Below are positions 40,174 through 49,806 of a stretch of 64,000 nucleotides of DNA, piece by piece. The position numbers were made by a program, and so were the translations under genes. Positions within the stretch are counted from its first letter, which is position 1. The number at the start of each line of letters is the position of its first letter. This DNA comes from JAVWIF01 sp036639635 (GTDB lineage: Bacteria > Bacillota_I > Bacilli_A > Erysipelotrichales > Erysipelotrichaceae): positions 1 to 64,000 of the forward strand of contig JAVWIF010000004.1 in NCBI GenBank assembly GCA_036639635.1, read 5' to 3'. The notes below the pieces were generated by a model. The model did no database searches. It was not told the DNA's origin and saw only the letters and a program-made list of their open reading frames with translations.

Positions 40174-42512
40174 ATTGTATTTTCTTTCCAAAAGCAACGT
40201 AATGTACTTTGTAGTGTTTGCTCATCTTGTATCACTTCATAATGTCTTAAATGTAGGGGTAGCAAGTCCATGTAAGCTCTTGTAGTATAGCGCTCATCTA
40301 TAAATACAAGAATTCCTAAATCCCTATGAGAACGTATGACACGCCCTGCTCCTTGTAATACTTTATTCATACCAGGAAAACGATAAGCATAAGCAAAACC
40401 ATTTTGGTTTTCTTGATCAAAGTGGTCTTTAATTAAATCTTGTTGGGGGTTTATTTGAGGAAGTCCTACACCTATTAGAAAAGCACCGATTAATTTATCA
40501 CCTTTTAAATCAATTCCTTCTCCAAACATACCTCCTAAAACAGCAAAGTATAAATGCAATTCATTTGTTGTTTCAAAGTTTGTTAAAAAAGCTTGTTTCT
40601 CTAGTGCATCCATATCAGGACGTTGAATGCTCACTTTAGTAGTTTGATAAGCTTGTGCATAAGCATTACTAATCTGTTGCATATAAGCATAACTTGGACA
40701 AAATACAAGATAATTTCCTAACTTTTCGCTACTTGCAATATGAATACTACGAACAATAGGCGCAATAGAGGCAGCTCTATTAATATAACGTGTACTGATG
40801 TTATTTTGAATAATGATTTTAACATGTTCTTTAGGAAAAGGAGAAGGTAGGGATAAACGTTTTGAATCGCATGTTCCTCCTAATAAATCTAAGAAGTATG
40901 AGATTGGAGAGAGGGTTGCTGAAAAGAAAACTGTAGCAGTTCCTTTCTTTAAAATATCACGTATGGGATGGGCAGGATTCATACAATATTGTTTGACGCT
41001 AATATCTTTATCTTCTAAGGATAAGGTTGTCACAAAGTTTTCATCATAATAATCCATAATCTTTGTATAGTTCACCGCTTGAAAATAGACCTCACGTATT
41101 TCATCATCATAGCGTTCATCATGTTCACTTTGTAAATATGCATCCATGTGTTCAATAAAACTAGATAGTTTTGGTTTTATTGAGAGCATGGCTTCACTTT
41201 GACTATAAAAGGTTGTGTTTTGTTCCATACATAATTTTTTATATGCTAAAAATTGAGTATTGAGTGTACGAATTGATTTTAATAAGAGGGTCGAATCTTT
41301 AGGAAGATATTGCTTTAGTTTCATAAATGTGGCTTTTGATAGACTAGCGCTATAATTGTCACGTCCTCTATCTACTAGATTATGAGCTTCATCAACTAAG
41401 AATACATAGTCTCCTTGTTCACTAAAGAAACGCTTTAAATAAACCTTTGGATCAAACACATAATTATAATCACATATGATAATGTCAGCGAACAAACTTG
41501 CATCTAAGCTAAGTTCAAAAGGACAAACTTGATACTTTTTCGCAATTTCTTCCATTTGTTCTTGCCTCATAAAATCAGTTGTGGAAAGAAGTTCATATAA
41601 AGCATCACGAGAGCGATCATAGTATCCTTTCGCATAGGGACATTTCTTTGGATCACAATTTCTTTTTTCTAAAAAACAGATTTTATCTTTCGCTATAATG
41701 CCAACAGATTTAAAATGAACATCTTGTTCATATAATGTTTGTAAAGTATCATACGCAACACTTGCTGTGATATTTTTGGCACATAGATAAAATATCTTTT
41801 CTGCTTTTCCTTCTCCAATCGCTTTTAGTGCAGGAAAAATTGTAGAAATAGTTTTACCAATCCCAGTCGGTGCTTGTACAAATACGATATCTTTATCTAG
41901 AATTGTTTTATATACAGCAATGGCAAGAGTGCGCTGTCCTTCTCGATACTCACGAAAGGGAAATACTAGTTCTTTAAGAGAAGAGGATGTTGTTTGTTTG
42001 ATATTAATACTTAGTTTTGCCCAACGAACATAGAGTAATAAGGTATCATAAAAAAACATTTCTAATTCTTCACGTGTTTTATGTTGGATAAATACTTTTG
42101 TTTTGTGTTGTTCTATTTGATAGTATGTAAGTTGAATATTTACTTCTTTCATATTACGCTCAACCATCAACATATAGCCATAACAATAGGCTTGTGCAAA
42201 GTGAACGTAATGATTATCTTGTATATCTTCATAAGGAATGGCAGTGGTTTTTATTTCATCAATCGTATAGATATCGTTTTCCTTAAGTAGACCATCACAG
42301 CGTCCTTCAATATGAAAGTTAATATCATCAAAGACTTCATCAATTTTTAAAAACACTTCGCTTTCATAATCACCTTGTGCTGTTGCTTGTAATTCACGAT
42401 GAATAAGACTTCCTAAATTTGCTCGTTCATAAGAAGTAGAGGAAGCGATTAAGTCACCACTTTGGTAGACACTTTCAACAAGGGCGCGTACTGATAACTT
42501 ACAAGTGTACAT
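40170..42512 (-). CDS. PD-(D/E)XK nuclease fused to a DinG/XPD-type Fe-S helicase
   Basis: 780 residues. The N-terminal 100 look like a RecB-type PD-(D/E)XK nuclease: H38, GRCDG (D73) and IDEIKT (E86xK88). A superfamily 2 helicase follows: Walker A APTGIGKT (214-221), four Cys spaced as an Fe-S domain (C279, C286, C291, C330) and DEAH (374-377). The C-terminal motor includes VFFSATLSP, LHLYFAVLGGMFGEGIDLKG and the motif VI-like VLQGAGRVIRSHRDLG. It probably unwinds 5'-3' and may trim DNA in repair. Start is the ATG at 42512, after GGAGGT. Confidence 0.9.
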   Translation of the reverse strand: MYTCKLSVRALVESVYQSGDLIASSTSYERANLGSLIHRELQATAQGDYESEVFLKIDEVFDDINFHIEGRCDGLLKENDIYTIDEIKTTAIPYEDIQDNHYVHFAQAYCYGYMLMVERNMKEVNIQLTYYQIEQHKTKVFIQHKTREELEMFFYDTLLLYVRWAKLSINIKQTTSSSLKELVFPFREYREGQRTLAIAVYKTILDKDIVFVQAPTGIGKTISTIFPALKAIGEGKAEKIFYLCAKNITASVAYDTLQTLYEQDVHFKSVGIIAKDKICFLEKRNCDPKKCPYAKGYYDRSRDALYELLSTTDFMRQEQMEEIAKKYQVCPFELSLDASLFADIIICDYNYVFDPKVYLKRFFSEQGDYVFLVDEAHNLVDRGRDNYSASLSKATFMKLKQYLPKDSTLLLKSIRTLNTQFLAYKKLCMEQNTTFYSQSEAMLSIKPKLSSFIEHMDAYLQSEHDERYDDEIREVYFQAVNYTKIMDYYDENFVTTLSLEDKDISVKQYCMNPAHPIRDILKKGTATVFFSATLSPISYFLDLLGGTCDSKRLSLPSPFPKEHVKIIIQNNISTRYINRAASIAPIVRSIHIASSEKLGNYLVFCPSYAYMQQISNAYAQAYQTTKVSIQRPDMDALEKQAFLTNFETTNELHLYFAVLGGMFGEGIDLKGDKLIGAFLIGVGLPQINPQQDLIKDHFDQENQNGFAYAYRFPGMNKVLQGAGRVIRSHRDLGILVFIDERYTTRAYMDLLPLHLRHYEVIQDEQTLQSTLRCFWKENTI

Positions 42513-42627
42513 TAAGCTACCTCCATTTCTTTTCATTATTATCATTATTTTATGCGAAAAAAATTGATATTACAATACACTTATTGAAATAGTAAGGTAT
42601 AATTAAGAAGTGAAATGAGGGATATGC

Positions 42628-43569
42628 TTGAGAGAATTTATAATACAAGAAAATGATGCCAATCAACGTGTGGATAAGTTTATAACAAAAACAATGAAAA
42701 CAATGCCGAAGAACTTAATGTATAAATATATTAGAAATAAAAAGATTAAAGTGAATCGTTCACGTTGTGAGATATCGCAACGTTTAGTAGTGGGAGATAG
42801 TGTGCAATGTTATATTGCTGAAGAGTTTTTTGAACAAGAAATAAAGCAAAATTTTTTAGAACTGCCATCTTCTTTGGATATTTTATTTGAAGATGAAAAC
42901 TTGTTAATTGTCAATAAACCAAGTGGTTTATTAGCGCATAGCGATGTTCGTGAAGTACAAGATAATTTAGCGGATAGAGTACTTCATTATTTATATCTGA
43001 AGAAAGAATATGATTGTGCTAGTCAACTTAGCTTTTGTCCTGCTTTATGTCATCGTATAGATCGTAATACCCAAGGAATTGTGATAGCGGCAAAAAATGC
43101 GGAAGCTCTTCGTGAAATGAACGAAAAGATTCGCTTACGTGAAGTTAAAAAGAAGTATCTTTGTATAGTAGAAGGAAAACTTCCTAAAAAAAGCGAACTA
43201 TTGACGCTTTATCATATGAAATTAGCTGGTAATAAAGCAGATATTAGAAAAGAGCCCAAAGATGGCTATCAAGAAATTAAAACGGCATATAAAGTATTAG
43301 AAGAAAGAAGCCATCATTCTTTATTAGAAATTGATTTATTAACAGGGAAGAGTCATCAAATACGTGCAGTTATGGCTTACTTAAAACATCCTTTAGTGGG
43401 AGATGTAAAGTATGGCGCAAGAAAAGATGCACAAACAACATATCAAGCGTTATGTGCTTATAAGGTAAGCTTTCATTTTCGTGATGTTCAAGGATTACTA
43501 GGTTATTTAAATGGTCGTACGATAGAACTAGAAAACGTTGATGTTGTAAAACGTTTCCATAGTTTATAG
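42628..43569 (+). CDS. RluA-family pseudouridine synthase with S4 domain
   Basis: 313 residues. An N-terminal S4 RNA-binding domain (QRVDKFITKTMKTMPKNLMYKYIRNKKIKVN) precedes the catalytic domain with ILFEDENLLIVNKPSGLLAHS and the active-site LCHRIDRNTQGIVIAAK; TGKSHQIRAVMAYLKHPLVGD is the closing motif. The RIDRNT variant is usual for RluC/D-like enzymes. It starts at TTG (42628), fixed by TGAGGG five bases before it. It is a paralogue of the gene at 10606-11484, which lacks a clear S4 domain. Confidence 0.92.
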   Translation: MREFIIQENDANQRVDKFITKTMKTMPKNLMYKYIRNKKIKVNRSRCEISQRLVVGDSVQCYIAEEFFEQEIKQNFLELPSSLDILFEDENLLIVNKPSGLLAHSDVREVQDNLADRVLHYLYLKKEYDCASQLSFCPALCHRIDRNTQGIVIAAKNAEALREMNEKIRLREVKKKYLCIVEGKLPKKSELLTLYHMKLAGNKADIRKEPKDGYQEIKTAYKVLEERSHHSLLEIDLLTGKSHQIRAVMAYLKHPLVGDVKYGARKDAQTTYQALCAYKVSFHFRDVQGLLGYLNGRTIELENVDVVKRFHSL

Positions 43570-43584
43570 AAAGGAAGGGGCTAT

Positions 43585-44328
43585 ATGATTATCGTATGGA
43601 TTCTTGTTGTAGTATTATTGATTATGTCAATTATTTTATGTATGGGGAAAGGAGGTTTTTTGATAGCTGGGTATAATACAGCAAGCAAAGAAGAAAAGGC
43701 TAAATATGACGAAAAGAAGTTGAGTCGTGTTTTTGGTGTTGGCATGTTACTGGTAACTCTATTATTAATCGTTATGGCATGTTTTCCAATGATGGATTAT
43801 GTAGGGTTCGTTATCGGAGCTGTTTTATTAATTGCTATTGGTATGGTCATCATTGGAAATACGATGTGCAAAAATAAGGATTATGTGGCAGGAACAACAA
43901 CTATTACAAAGAAAAAGATGGATAATAAAACAAAAATAATAGTTGGTGTGAGTACGCTAGTTTTATGCGCTGGAATGATTTGGATGTTGTTTTTTGTTGG
44001 GACGATACAAGTAGTCGTAAACAAAGATAGTGCTACGATTGAAATATCCGTATGGGAAGATGAAACGTTTGCGTATCAAGATATTGAAACGTTGACATAT
44101 ACAGATTCTTTCGATGTTGGAAAGAGAGCAGGCGGATTTGGATCATTTCATGTGTTAGCAGGTGATTTCAAAAATGATGCATTTGGAAAATATAAACTGT
44201 ATGCATATAAGAATTGCCATGAATATGTGGTGATTTCAACAAAACAAGGTAAGATTGTATGTAATAAGGAAACACCAGAACTTACGAAAGAAATATATCA
44301 AAAGCTAAAAGAGGCAATCAAAAGGTGA
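43585..44328 (+). CDS. Membrane protein with DUF3784 domain
   Basis: 247 residues. Residues 1-100 match DUF3784: a first TM helix (IIVWILVVVLLIMSIILCMG), then GGFLIAGYNTASKEEKAKYDEKKLSRVFG and two more helices. A further helix (KIIVGVSTLVLCAGMIWMLFFV) leads to a roughly 100-residue beta-rich outer domain with a PH-like look (VVNKDSATIEISVWEDETFAYQDIETL...). Function unknown. The ribosome binding site is AAGGAAGGGG, 15 bases after the RluA gene. Confidence 0.75.
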   Translation: MIIVWILVVVLLIMSIILCMGKGGFLIAGYNTASKEEKAKYDEKKLSRVFGVGMLLVTLLLIVMACFPMMDYVGFVIGAVLLIAIGMVIIGNTMCKNKDYVAGTTTITKKKMDNKTKIIVGVSTLVLCAGMIWMLFFVGTIQVVVNKDSATIEISVWEDETFAYQDIETLTYTDSFDVGKRAGGFGSFHVLAGDFKNDAFGKYKLYAYKNCHEYVVISTKQGKIVCNKETPELTKEIYQKLKEAIKR

Positions 44329-44348
44329 ACTTGATTCATCTTTTTTTT
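44321..44348 (+). terminator. Terminator after the DUF3784 gene
   Basis: AAGGTGAA (44322-44329) pairs with TTCATCTT (44335-44342), one G-U, then a T run to 44348. Confidence 0.8.
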
Positions 44349-44369
44349 GCGAATCGAAGGTACTTTATG

Positions 44370-44397
44370 TTGACAATAAGCGAAAATATGATAGTAT
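44370..44397 (+). promoter_or_regulatory. feo operon promoter
   Basis: Perfect -35 TTGACA (44370-44375); the best -10 is TAGTAT (44392-44397) at 16 bases. The -10 assignment is uncertain. No clear Fur box was recognised. Confidence 0.45.
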
Positions 44398-44447
44398 ATA
44401 AATGTAAAAATTAGCTTAGGGTAACATTTGAAAGGTTGGTGGCGAAT

Positions 44448-44693
44448 ATGACAACGTTAGATAAGATAAAACCAGGATTTGGTGGAATCATTGAATCTGT
44501 TGGTGGTGAAGGTGCATTACGTAGACGTTTATTAGATATGGGAATTACGCCAAAGACTAAAATACAGGTAAATAAAATAGCTCCTATGGGAGATCCTATG
44601 GAATTAAATTTAAGAGGATATGCACTTACTTTACGTTTAGAAGATGCTTCCAAAATTAAGGTTAATGTGAATGTAGGTGAGTGTGATGAGTGA
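44448..44693 (+). CDS. feoA: Ferrous iron transport protein FeoA
   Basis: 81 residues with the SH3-like FeoA fold: LDKIKPGFGGIIESVGGEGALRRRLLDMGITPKTKIQVNKIAPMGDPMELNLRGYALTLRL, matching the family (LRRRLLDMG, GDP, LRG). FeoA supports FeoB-mediated Fe(II) uptake at the cytoplasmic side. I start at ATG 44448, after GGTGG. It overlaps feoB by 8 bases. Confidence 0.95.
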   Translation: MTTLDKIKPGFGGIIESVGGEGALRRRLLDMGITPKTKIQVNKIAPMGDPMELNLRGYALTLRLEDASKIKVNVNVGECDE

Positions 44694-46701
44694 GGTTGTC
44701 ATTGCTTTAGCAGGTAATCAAAATAGTGGTAAAACAACGCTATTTAATCGTTTAACTGGAAGTAATCAACATGTTGGAAACTTTCCTGGTGTAACAGTTG
44801 AAAAAAAGATGGGAGCAATTAAGAACTATAAAGGTGCTAGTCTTGTCGATTTACCAGGGATCTATTCATTATCTCCTTATACGAGTGAAGAAGTGGTAAC
44901 ACGTGATTTTATTCTAAAAGATCATCCAGCATTATTAATTAATATTGTAGATGCTACCAACATAGAACGTAATTTATATTTATCGTTACAGTTAATGGAA
45001 CTAAATACACCGATGGTGATTGCATTAAATATGATGGATGAAGTGGTTGCGAGTGGGAATAGTATAGATGTTGAAAAACTTTCTAAACATTTACAAATAC
45101 CAGTAGTACCAATATCAGCTAGTAAAAATGAAGGTATAGACGATTTAATTGCAGTAGTAAAAAAACAAATAAAAGACGGTAAACAAGTCGCAAATTTAGA
45201 CTTTTGTAAAGGCGATGTTCACCGTGCTATTCACTCTATTGCACATATTGTGGAAGATCATGCACAAATTGCTCAGTATCCTATTCGTTTTGCGGCAACA
45301 AAACTTGTTGAAGGTGATGAGCCAATGCAAAAAGCATTAACTCTACATCAAGACGACATAGATATTATTGAAAAAATAGTAAAAAGTATGGAAACTTCTC
45401 TTGGAACTGATCGTGAAGCAGCATTAGCAGATATGCGCTATTCCTATATTGAAGAATTAGTGGAAGATTGTGTAGTGAAGTTAAATGAAACGAATGGGCA
45501 AATACGCAGTGAAAAGATTGATTATTTTTTAACCCACAAATACTTTGGAATCCCAATTTTTATTATGATTATGTTAGCTATCTTTTATCTAACATTTGGT
45601 CCTATTGGTGGTACGCTTCAAAGCTTGATGGAACAAGGAATTGCTATGGCCACTGATGCGTTAAGTAATTTATTAATAAATGCGCACATTAGTGAGTGGT
45701 TACGTGCTTTAATTATTGATGGTATTTGTAATGGAGTAGGTAGTGTTTTATCATTCCTACCAGTTATTGTCACTTTATTCTTCTTCTTATCTTTGTTAGA
45801 AGATAGTGGTTATATGGCGCGAGTTGCCTTTGTTATGGATAAATTATTACGTAAAATAGGATTATCAGGAAGAAGCTTTGTACCTATGCTTATCGGATTT
45901 GGCTGTAGTGTACCGGCAATTATGTCTACACGAACACTGAGTAGTGATCGTGATCGTAAGATGACTATTATTGTAACGCCGTTTATGTCATGTAGTGCAA
46001 AACTACCTATTTATGGAATGATTACTGCCGCCTTCTTTCCTAACCATACAGCACTTGTTTTAATTAGTGTATATCTAGTTGGAATTGTTGTCGCAATCCT
46101 GTCTGCACTTTTATTAAAGAGTACAATTTTTAAAGGAGACTCAGTGCCTTTTGTTTTAGAGTTACCAACGTATCGTATACCTAGTGGTAAAAGTGTTGTT
46201 TTACATATGTGGGAAAAGGCGAAAGATTTCTTGCGTAAAGCCTTTACGATTATTTTCGTAGCTTCTATTATTATTTGGTTTTTACAAAGCTTTAATTTCT
46301 CTTTTGATATGGTGAGTGATTCAAGTCAATCAATGCTTGCTAGTATGGGTTCTTGGTTCTCACATATCTTTAAACCATTAGGATTTGAAGACTGGCGTGC
46401 ATCAACTGCTTTAATTACGGGAATTACTGCTAAAGAAAGCGTTGTATCAACGTTGAGTGTATTAACGAATGCATCAAGCGATGCAGGACTAAGCGCTATT
46501 CTACAAACAATATTTACACCAGTAGCATCTTATGCATATCTGTGTTTTACAGTATTGTACATGCCTTGTGTTGCAGCATTTGCAGCAACACGTAGAGAAT
46601 TAGGCTCCTTTAAACAAGCGCTCTTGACGGTTGTTTATCAAACAGGGGTAGCTTATGTGGTAGCTTTCTTAGTATATCAAATTGGAAGTATGTTCTTTTA
46701 G
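44686..46701 (+). CDS. feoB: Ferrous iron transporter FeoB
   Basis: 671 residues. The N-terminal G domain has G1 GNQNSGKT (10-17), switch region NFPGVTVEKK, G3 DLPGIYSLSP and G4 NMMD. A GDI helical domain follows. The membrane part (from about residue 275) has the Gate segments with GCSVPAIMSTR and MSCSAKLPIYG, containing the conserved Cys residues of the iron path, and a C-terminal LYMPCVAAFAATRRELGS. It imports Fe(II), expected in an anaerobe. ATG 44686 follows AGGTGAG. Confidence 0.97.
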   Translation: MSEVVIALAGNQNSGKTTLFNRLTGSNQHVGNFPGVTVEKKMGAIKNYKGASLVDLPGIYSLSPYTSEEVVTRDFILKDHPALLINIVDATNIERNLYLSLQLMELNTPMVIALNMMDEVVASGNSIDVEKLSKHLQIPVVPISASKNEGIDDLIAVVKKQIKDGKQVANLDFCKGDVHRAIHSIAHIVEDHAQIAQYPIRFAATKLVEGDEPMQKALTLHQDDIDIIEKIVKSMETSLGTDREAALADMRYSYIEELVEDCVVKLNETNGQIRSEKIDYFLTHKYFGIPIFIMIMLAIFYLTFGPIGGTLQSLMEQGIAMATDALSNLLINAHISEWLRALIIDGICNGVGSVLSFLPVIVTLFFFLSLLEDSGYMARVAFVMDKLLRKIGLSGRSFVPMLIGFGCSVPAIMSTRTLSSDRDRKMTIIVTPFMSCSAKLPIYGMITAAFFPNHTALVLISVYLVGIVVAILSALLLKSTIFKGDSVPFVLELPTYRIPSGKSVVLHMWEKAKDFLRKAFTIIFVASIIIWFLQSFNFSFDMVSDSSQSMLASMGSWFSHIFKPLGFEDWRASTALITGITAKESVVSTLSVLTNASSDAGLSAILQTIFTPVASYAYLCFTVLYMPCVAAFAATRRELGSFKQALLTVVYQTGVAYVVAFLVYQIGSMFF

Positions 46702-46753
46702 GAACAGTTAAATAAAGTATTCATAAAGTAATAGAAAGGGCGTGTGAAGAATT

Positions 46754-46948
46754 ATGAATATTGCCGATATTGTAGTAATAGGAATATTAATTCTTATTCT
46801 TGGACTCATCTTTTATGTTACGAGAGGTTCAAAAAACAAATCATCACACTGTGGAGGGTGCCATAGTGATTGTTCAAGTTGTTCTTCATTTTCTAGCTTT
46901 TATGAAGATTATAAAAAGGAACAACATCTAAAGAATGAAAAAGAGTGA
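46754..46948 (+). CDS. FeoB-associated Cys-rich membrane protein
   Basis: 64 residues: one N-terminal TM helix (IADIVVIGILILILGLIFYV), then a basic stretch and CGGCHSDCSSCSSF, the cysteine cluster of the FeoB-associated family (often called FeoC-like in Firmicutes). It follows feoB by 52 bases and closes the operon. It may pass or sense iron near FeoB; its function is not established. Confidence 0.88.
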   Translation: MNIADIVVIGILILILGLIFYVTRGSKNKSSHCGGCHSDCSSCSSFSSFYEDYKKEQHLKNEKE

Positions 46949-46967
46949 AGTACATTCACTTTTTTTA
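46941..46967 (+). terminator. Terminator of the feo operon
   Basis: AGTGAA (46945-46950) pairs with TTCACT (46956-46961), extended by A-T pairs, then a T run. Confidence 0.8.
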
Positions 46968-47016
46968 TATCATTTGGAAACAATATGCAAAAAAAAAAGA
47001 CAAAGGAAAACGATTT

Positions 47017-47025
47017 TGCTATACT
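47017..47025 (+). promoter_or_regulatory. Extended -10 promoter of the gamma-carbonic anhydrase gene
   Basis: TGC followed by TATACT (47020-47025), about 40 bases before the start codon. Confidence 0.5.
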
Positions 47026-47066
47026 ATAATTAAGTTATACGAAAATTGGAAAGAAGAGTGAAAGAC

Positions 47067-47576
47067 ATGATTATGAAATATCGTGATAAAGAACCAAAGA
47101 TTGATGAAAGTTGTTTTGTTGCACATAATGCGACAATCATAGGAGATGTAACCTTACAAAAAGATGCTTCTGTATTCTTTGGAACAATAGTTCGTGGAGA
47201 TAAAAACAATATTAGTATTGGTGAAGGCAGTAATATTCAAGATAATTGTACACTTCACACAGATCCATTTCATACGATCGTTATTGGTAAAAATGTAACC
47301 ATTGCTCACAATGTGGCGTTACATGGAGCATTCATCGATGATGAAGTACTAATTGGTATGGGAGCAATTGTTTTAAATGGTGCCCATATTGGAAAGCATA
47401 GTATTATAGGCGCAGGAGCTTTGATAAGTGAAAATCAAGAAGTGCCAGAAAACAGTTTAGTTGTTGGAGTGCCAGGGAGAATTATAAAAACGACAACGCA
47501 AGAACAACGTAATGAAATATTAGAAAATGCAGTCCATTACGCTGCTTTAGCAAAAGAATATAAAGAAATGAAGTAG
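47067..47576 (+). CDS. Gamma-carbonic anhydrase family protein
   Basis: 169 residues of left-handed beta-helix (hexapeptide) repeats. Zinc-ligand positions are filled by H64 (TLHTD), H81 (IAHNV) and H86 (ALHGA). R43, D45 and Q58 also match the family active site. Such YrdA/PaaY-like proteins form trimers; some hydrate CO2, others show little activity and may be thioesterases. Start chosen at ATG 47067; the N-terminal few residues are uncertain. It is a single-gene unit. Confidence 0.88.
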   Translation: MIMKYRDKEPKIDESCFVAHNATIIGDVTLQKDASVFFGTIVRGDKNNISIGEGSNIQDNCTLHTDPFHTIVIGKNVTIAHNVALHGAFIDDEVLIGMGAIVLNGAHIGKHSIIGAGALISENQEVPENSLVVGVPGRIIKTTTQEQRNEILENAVHYAALAKEYKEMK

Positions 47577-47593
47577 CGCTTACTACTTTTTTT
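47571..47593 (+). terminator. Terminator of the gamma-carbonic anhydrase gene
   Basis: AAGTAG (47571-47576, containing the stop codon) pairs with CTACTT (47583-47588), then T residues. Confidence 0.75.
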
Positions 47594-47658
47594 CATATTA
47601 ATTTGGAATATTTGACAAAGCATGATAGAATTTAAAAGATTTGAAAGGACGTGAGGGT

Positions 47659-48576
47659 ATGGAATTAAAGGTTCAAAATTTAAAGAAAAGTTTTGAAAAC
47701 AATGAAGTGTTACATGGTGTTTCTTTTTCTATTACGAGTGGAAAAGCACTAGGGTTACTTGGTCGTAATGGGGCAGGGAAAACAACAACGATTCGTATAT
47801 TGATGGATGTATTTAAAGCGAATAGTGGAACAATTACAATAGATGGAAAACCATTTATTCCAAGTGATTATAGAATTGGGTATTTACCAGAAGAGCGTGG
47901 TCTTTATCCAAAGAAAAGAGTAGACGAACAATTAATTTATTTAGCAATATTAAGAGGTTCAAGTAAAACAGAAGCCAAAGCGAGCGTAAAAAAATGGTTA
48001 ACACGCTTAGGCATATCTGAATATGAAAAAAGAAAATTAGAAACACTATCAAAAGGAAATCAACAAAAAGTACAATTAGCACAAACCATACTTGGGAATC
48101 CAGATATTATTATATTAGATGAACCCTTTTCTGGTTTAGACCCAGTAAATTCACAAGTTTTACAAGAAGTAGTTATGGAACTTATTAAAGAAGGTAAATT
48201 GGTTATTTTCTCTAGTCATCAAATGAATTATGTTGAAGAGTTCTGTGAAGATATTATTATTCTACATCATGGAGATGTTGTTCTATCTGGTGATTTAAAA
48301 ACGATAAAACAAGAATTTGGTAGGAATCGTTTGGTGTTAAGTGCATTAAATTATAATCAAGCACAATTAGAAAAGTTATGTAAAGAATCTTTTAGTGGAT
48401 TGGTGCGTGTGGTTGATAAGATAAGTGAAGGTTTGTTATTAGAATTAATGGAAACAAGTGATAAAAAGATGTTTACAAATGCACTGATGAAAAGTGATAT
48501 TGATATTGACAAATTCATGGTATACGAACCTAGTTTAACTGATATCTTTGTAGCGAAAGCAGGTGATGAGTCATGA
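47659..48576 (+). CDS. ABC exporter ATP-binding protein (NatA-like)
   Basis: 305 residues. Walker A is GLLGRNGAGKTTTIR, the signature is LSKGNQQKVQLAQ, Walker B is IIILDEPFSGLDP. The C-terminal 80 residues are the extension seen in NatA/DrrA-type exporters. It overlaps the permease gene by 4 bases, and NatAB-type systems extrude Na+ or drugs. ATG 47659 follows AAAGGA. A TTGACA lies upstream (47612-47617), but I could not assign a good -10. Confidence 0.9.
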   Translation: MELKVQNLKKSFENNEVLHGVSFSITSGKALGLLGRNGAGKTTTIRILMDVFKANSGTITIDGKPFIPSDYRIGYLPEERGLYPKKRVDEQLIYLAILRGSSKTEAKASVKKWLTRLGISEYEKRKLETLSKGNQQKVQLAQTILGNPDIIILDEPFSGLDPVNSQVLQEVVMELIKEGKLVIFSSHQMNYVEEFCEDIIILHHGDVVLSGDLKTIKQEFGRNRLVLSALNYNQAQLEKLCKESFSGLVRVVDKISEGLLLELMETSDKKMFTNALMKSDIDIDKFMVYEPSLTDIFVAKAGDES

Positions 48577-49802
48577 GACAATTTTTAGAAATATTTAAAT
48601 ACGAATTTAAAACATTTGTAGATAGTAAATGGTATAAAGTATCAACGCTTTTAATCTGTGTGTTAGTAGCAGGGGCAATGTTTTTACCACATGTGATTGA
48701 TATGGGAAATAATGATGATAATAAAGGTAAAAATGTAAGTGAGACTTCATCAAAATTTGGAATCTATGATCCTAATCATGTCTTCAAAGATGAAAGCGTT
48801 CTAAAAGCAGGATTTCCCAAAGCTACATTTACAAATATGACGAGTGAAAAAGACTTACAACAAGGTGTACAAGAGAAAACAATTGATGCAGGTTTTGCGA
48901 TAACATCAACAACCACTTATTCTTATTTGATTATGGATAGTATTATGTCTGATACAAATAAAAGCATTTTTAATGCTTTAATGAATGCCCAATATCGTAG
49001 TAGTGAATTAGGCGCATTAGGATTGGATGCTAATAAAATAAATAGTATTATCAATACACCAATTAAAAGTGAAACTAAAATTTTAGGAGTAGATGGTGTT
49101 AAAAATTATATGTATACGTATATTTTAGTATTTGGATTATATTTTATTATTATATTTTATGGACAAATGACGGCAACAGGTGTTGCTAGTGAAAAGGGAA
49201 ATCGAGCAATTGAAATACTGATTACGAGTGCGAATCCAAATGCTTTAATCTTTGGTAAAGTATTGGCTGGTGCAATTGCAGGTATATTACAAGCAGGCGT
49301 TTTATTAGGCGTTAGTTATGGCGCATATCAGATAAATGCGGAAGTTTGGAATCATGCTTTAGATTTTATCTTTAATATTCCAATAAATGTATTGTTAACA
49401 TTTGGTGTATTTGGAACATTAGGATATTTATTCTATAGCTTTATATATGGAGCTTTTGGTGCCATGGTTAGCAAAGTGGAAGAAGTAGGAAGTGCAATTT
49501 CACCAATTACGATTATTTTTGTATTGAGTTTCTTTATTACCTTTTATACAATGAGTGATCCGCAATCTTTGTTAGGAACGATTGCTTCTTATTTACCATT
49601 CTCTTCTTGTATGGCAATGTTTGCACGTGTTGCAATGGGTTCAGTAGGAATCTTTGAAGTATTGTTATCCGCAGGTATCTTGTTAGTATCAACGATTGTT
49701 ATGGGTCTCATAGGCGCAAAACTATATCGTCGAGGAACCTTAATGTATGGAAATACATTTAAGATTTCAAATGTATTAAAAGAATTAAAAAAGAAAAATT
49801 AA
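48573..49802 (+). CDS. ABC-2 type exporter permease (NatB-like)
   Basis: 409 residues. One N-terminal TM helix (LLICVLVAGAMFLPHVI) is followed by a large extracytoplasmic region (about 40-180). Then come five or six TM helices from YTYILVFGLYFIIIFYGQ onward, including GVASEKGNRAIEILITSANPNALIFGKVLA, the conserved ABC-2 cytoplasmic loop. This layout is that of NatB and relatives. The substrate (Na+, antibiotic or other) is not evident. Confidence 0.88.
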   Translation: MRQFLEIFKYEFKTFVDSKWYKVSTLLICVLVAGAMFLPHVIDMGNNDDNKGKNVSETSSKFGIYDPNHVFKDESVLKAGFPKATFTNMTSEKDLQQGVQEKTIDAGFAITSTTTYSYLIMDSIMSDTNKSIFNALMNAQYRSSELGALGLDANKINSIINTPIKSETKILGVDGVKNYMYTYILVFGLYFIIIFYGQMTATGVASEKGNRAIEILITSANPNALIFGKVLAGAIAGILQAGVLLGVSYGAYQINAEVWNHALDFIFNIPINVLLTFGVFGTLGYLFYSFIYGAFGAMVSKVEEVGSAISPITIIFVLSFFITFYTMSDPQSLLGTIASYLPFSSCMAMFARVAMGSVGIFEVLLSAGILLVSTIVMGLIGAKLYRRGTLMYGNTFKISNVLKELKKKN

Positions 49803-49806
49803 TTGT

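Noticed and set aside
40170..42512. Possible link of the DinG-like helicase to a type IV CRISPR system
   Set aside because: There are no cas genes or repeat-spacer arrays in the window; the nuclease-helicase fusion and neighbours indicate a general repair enzyme.
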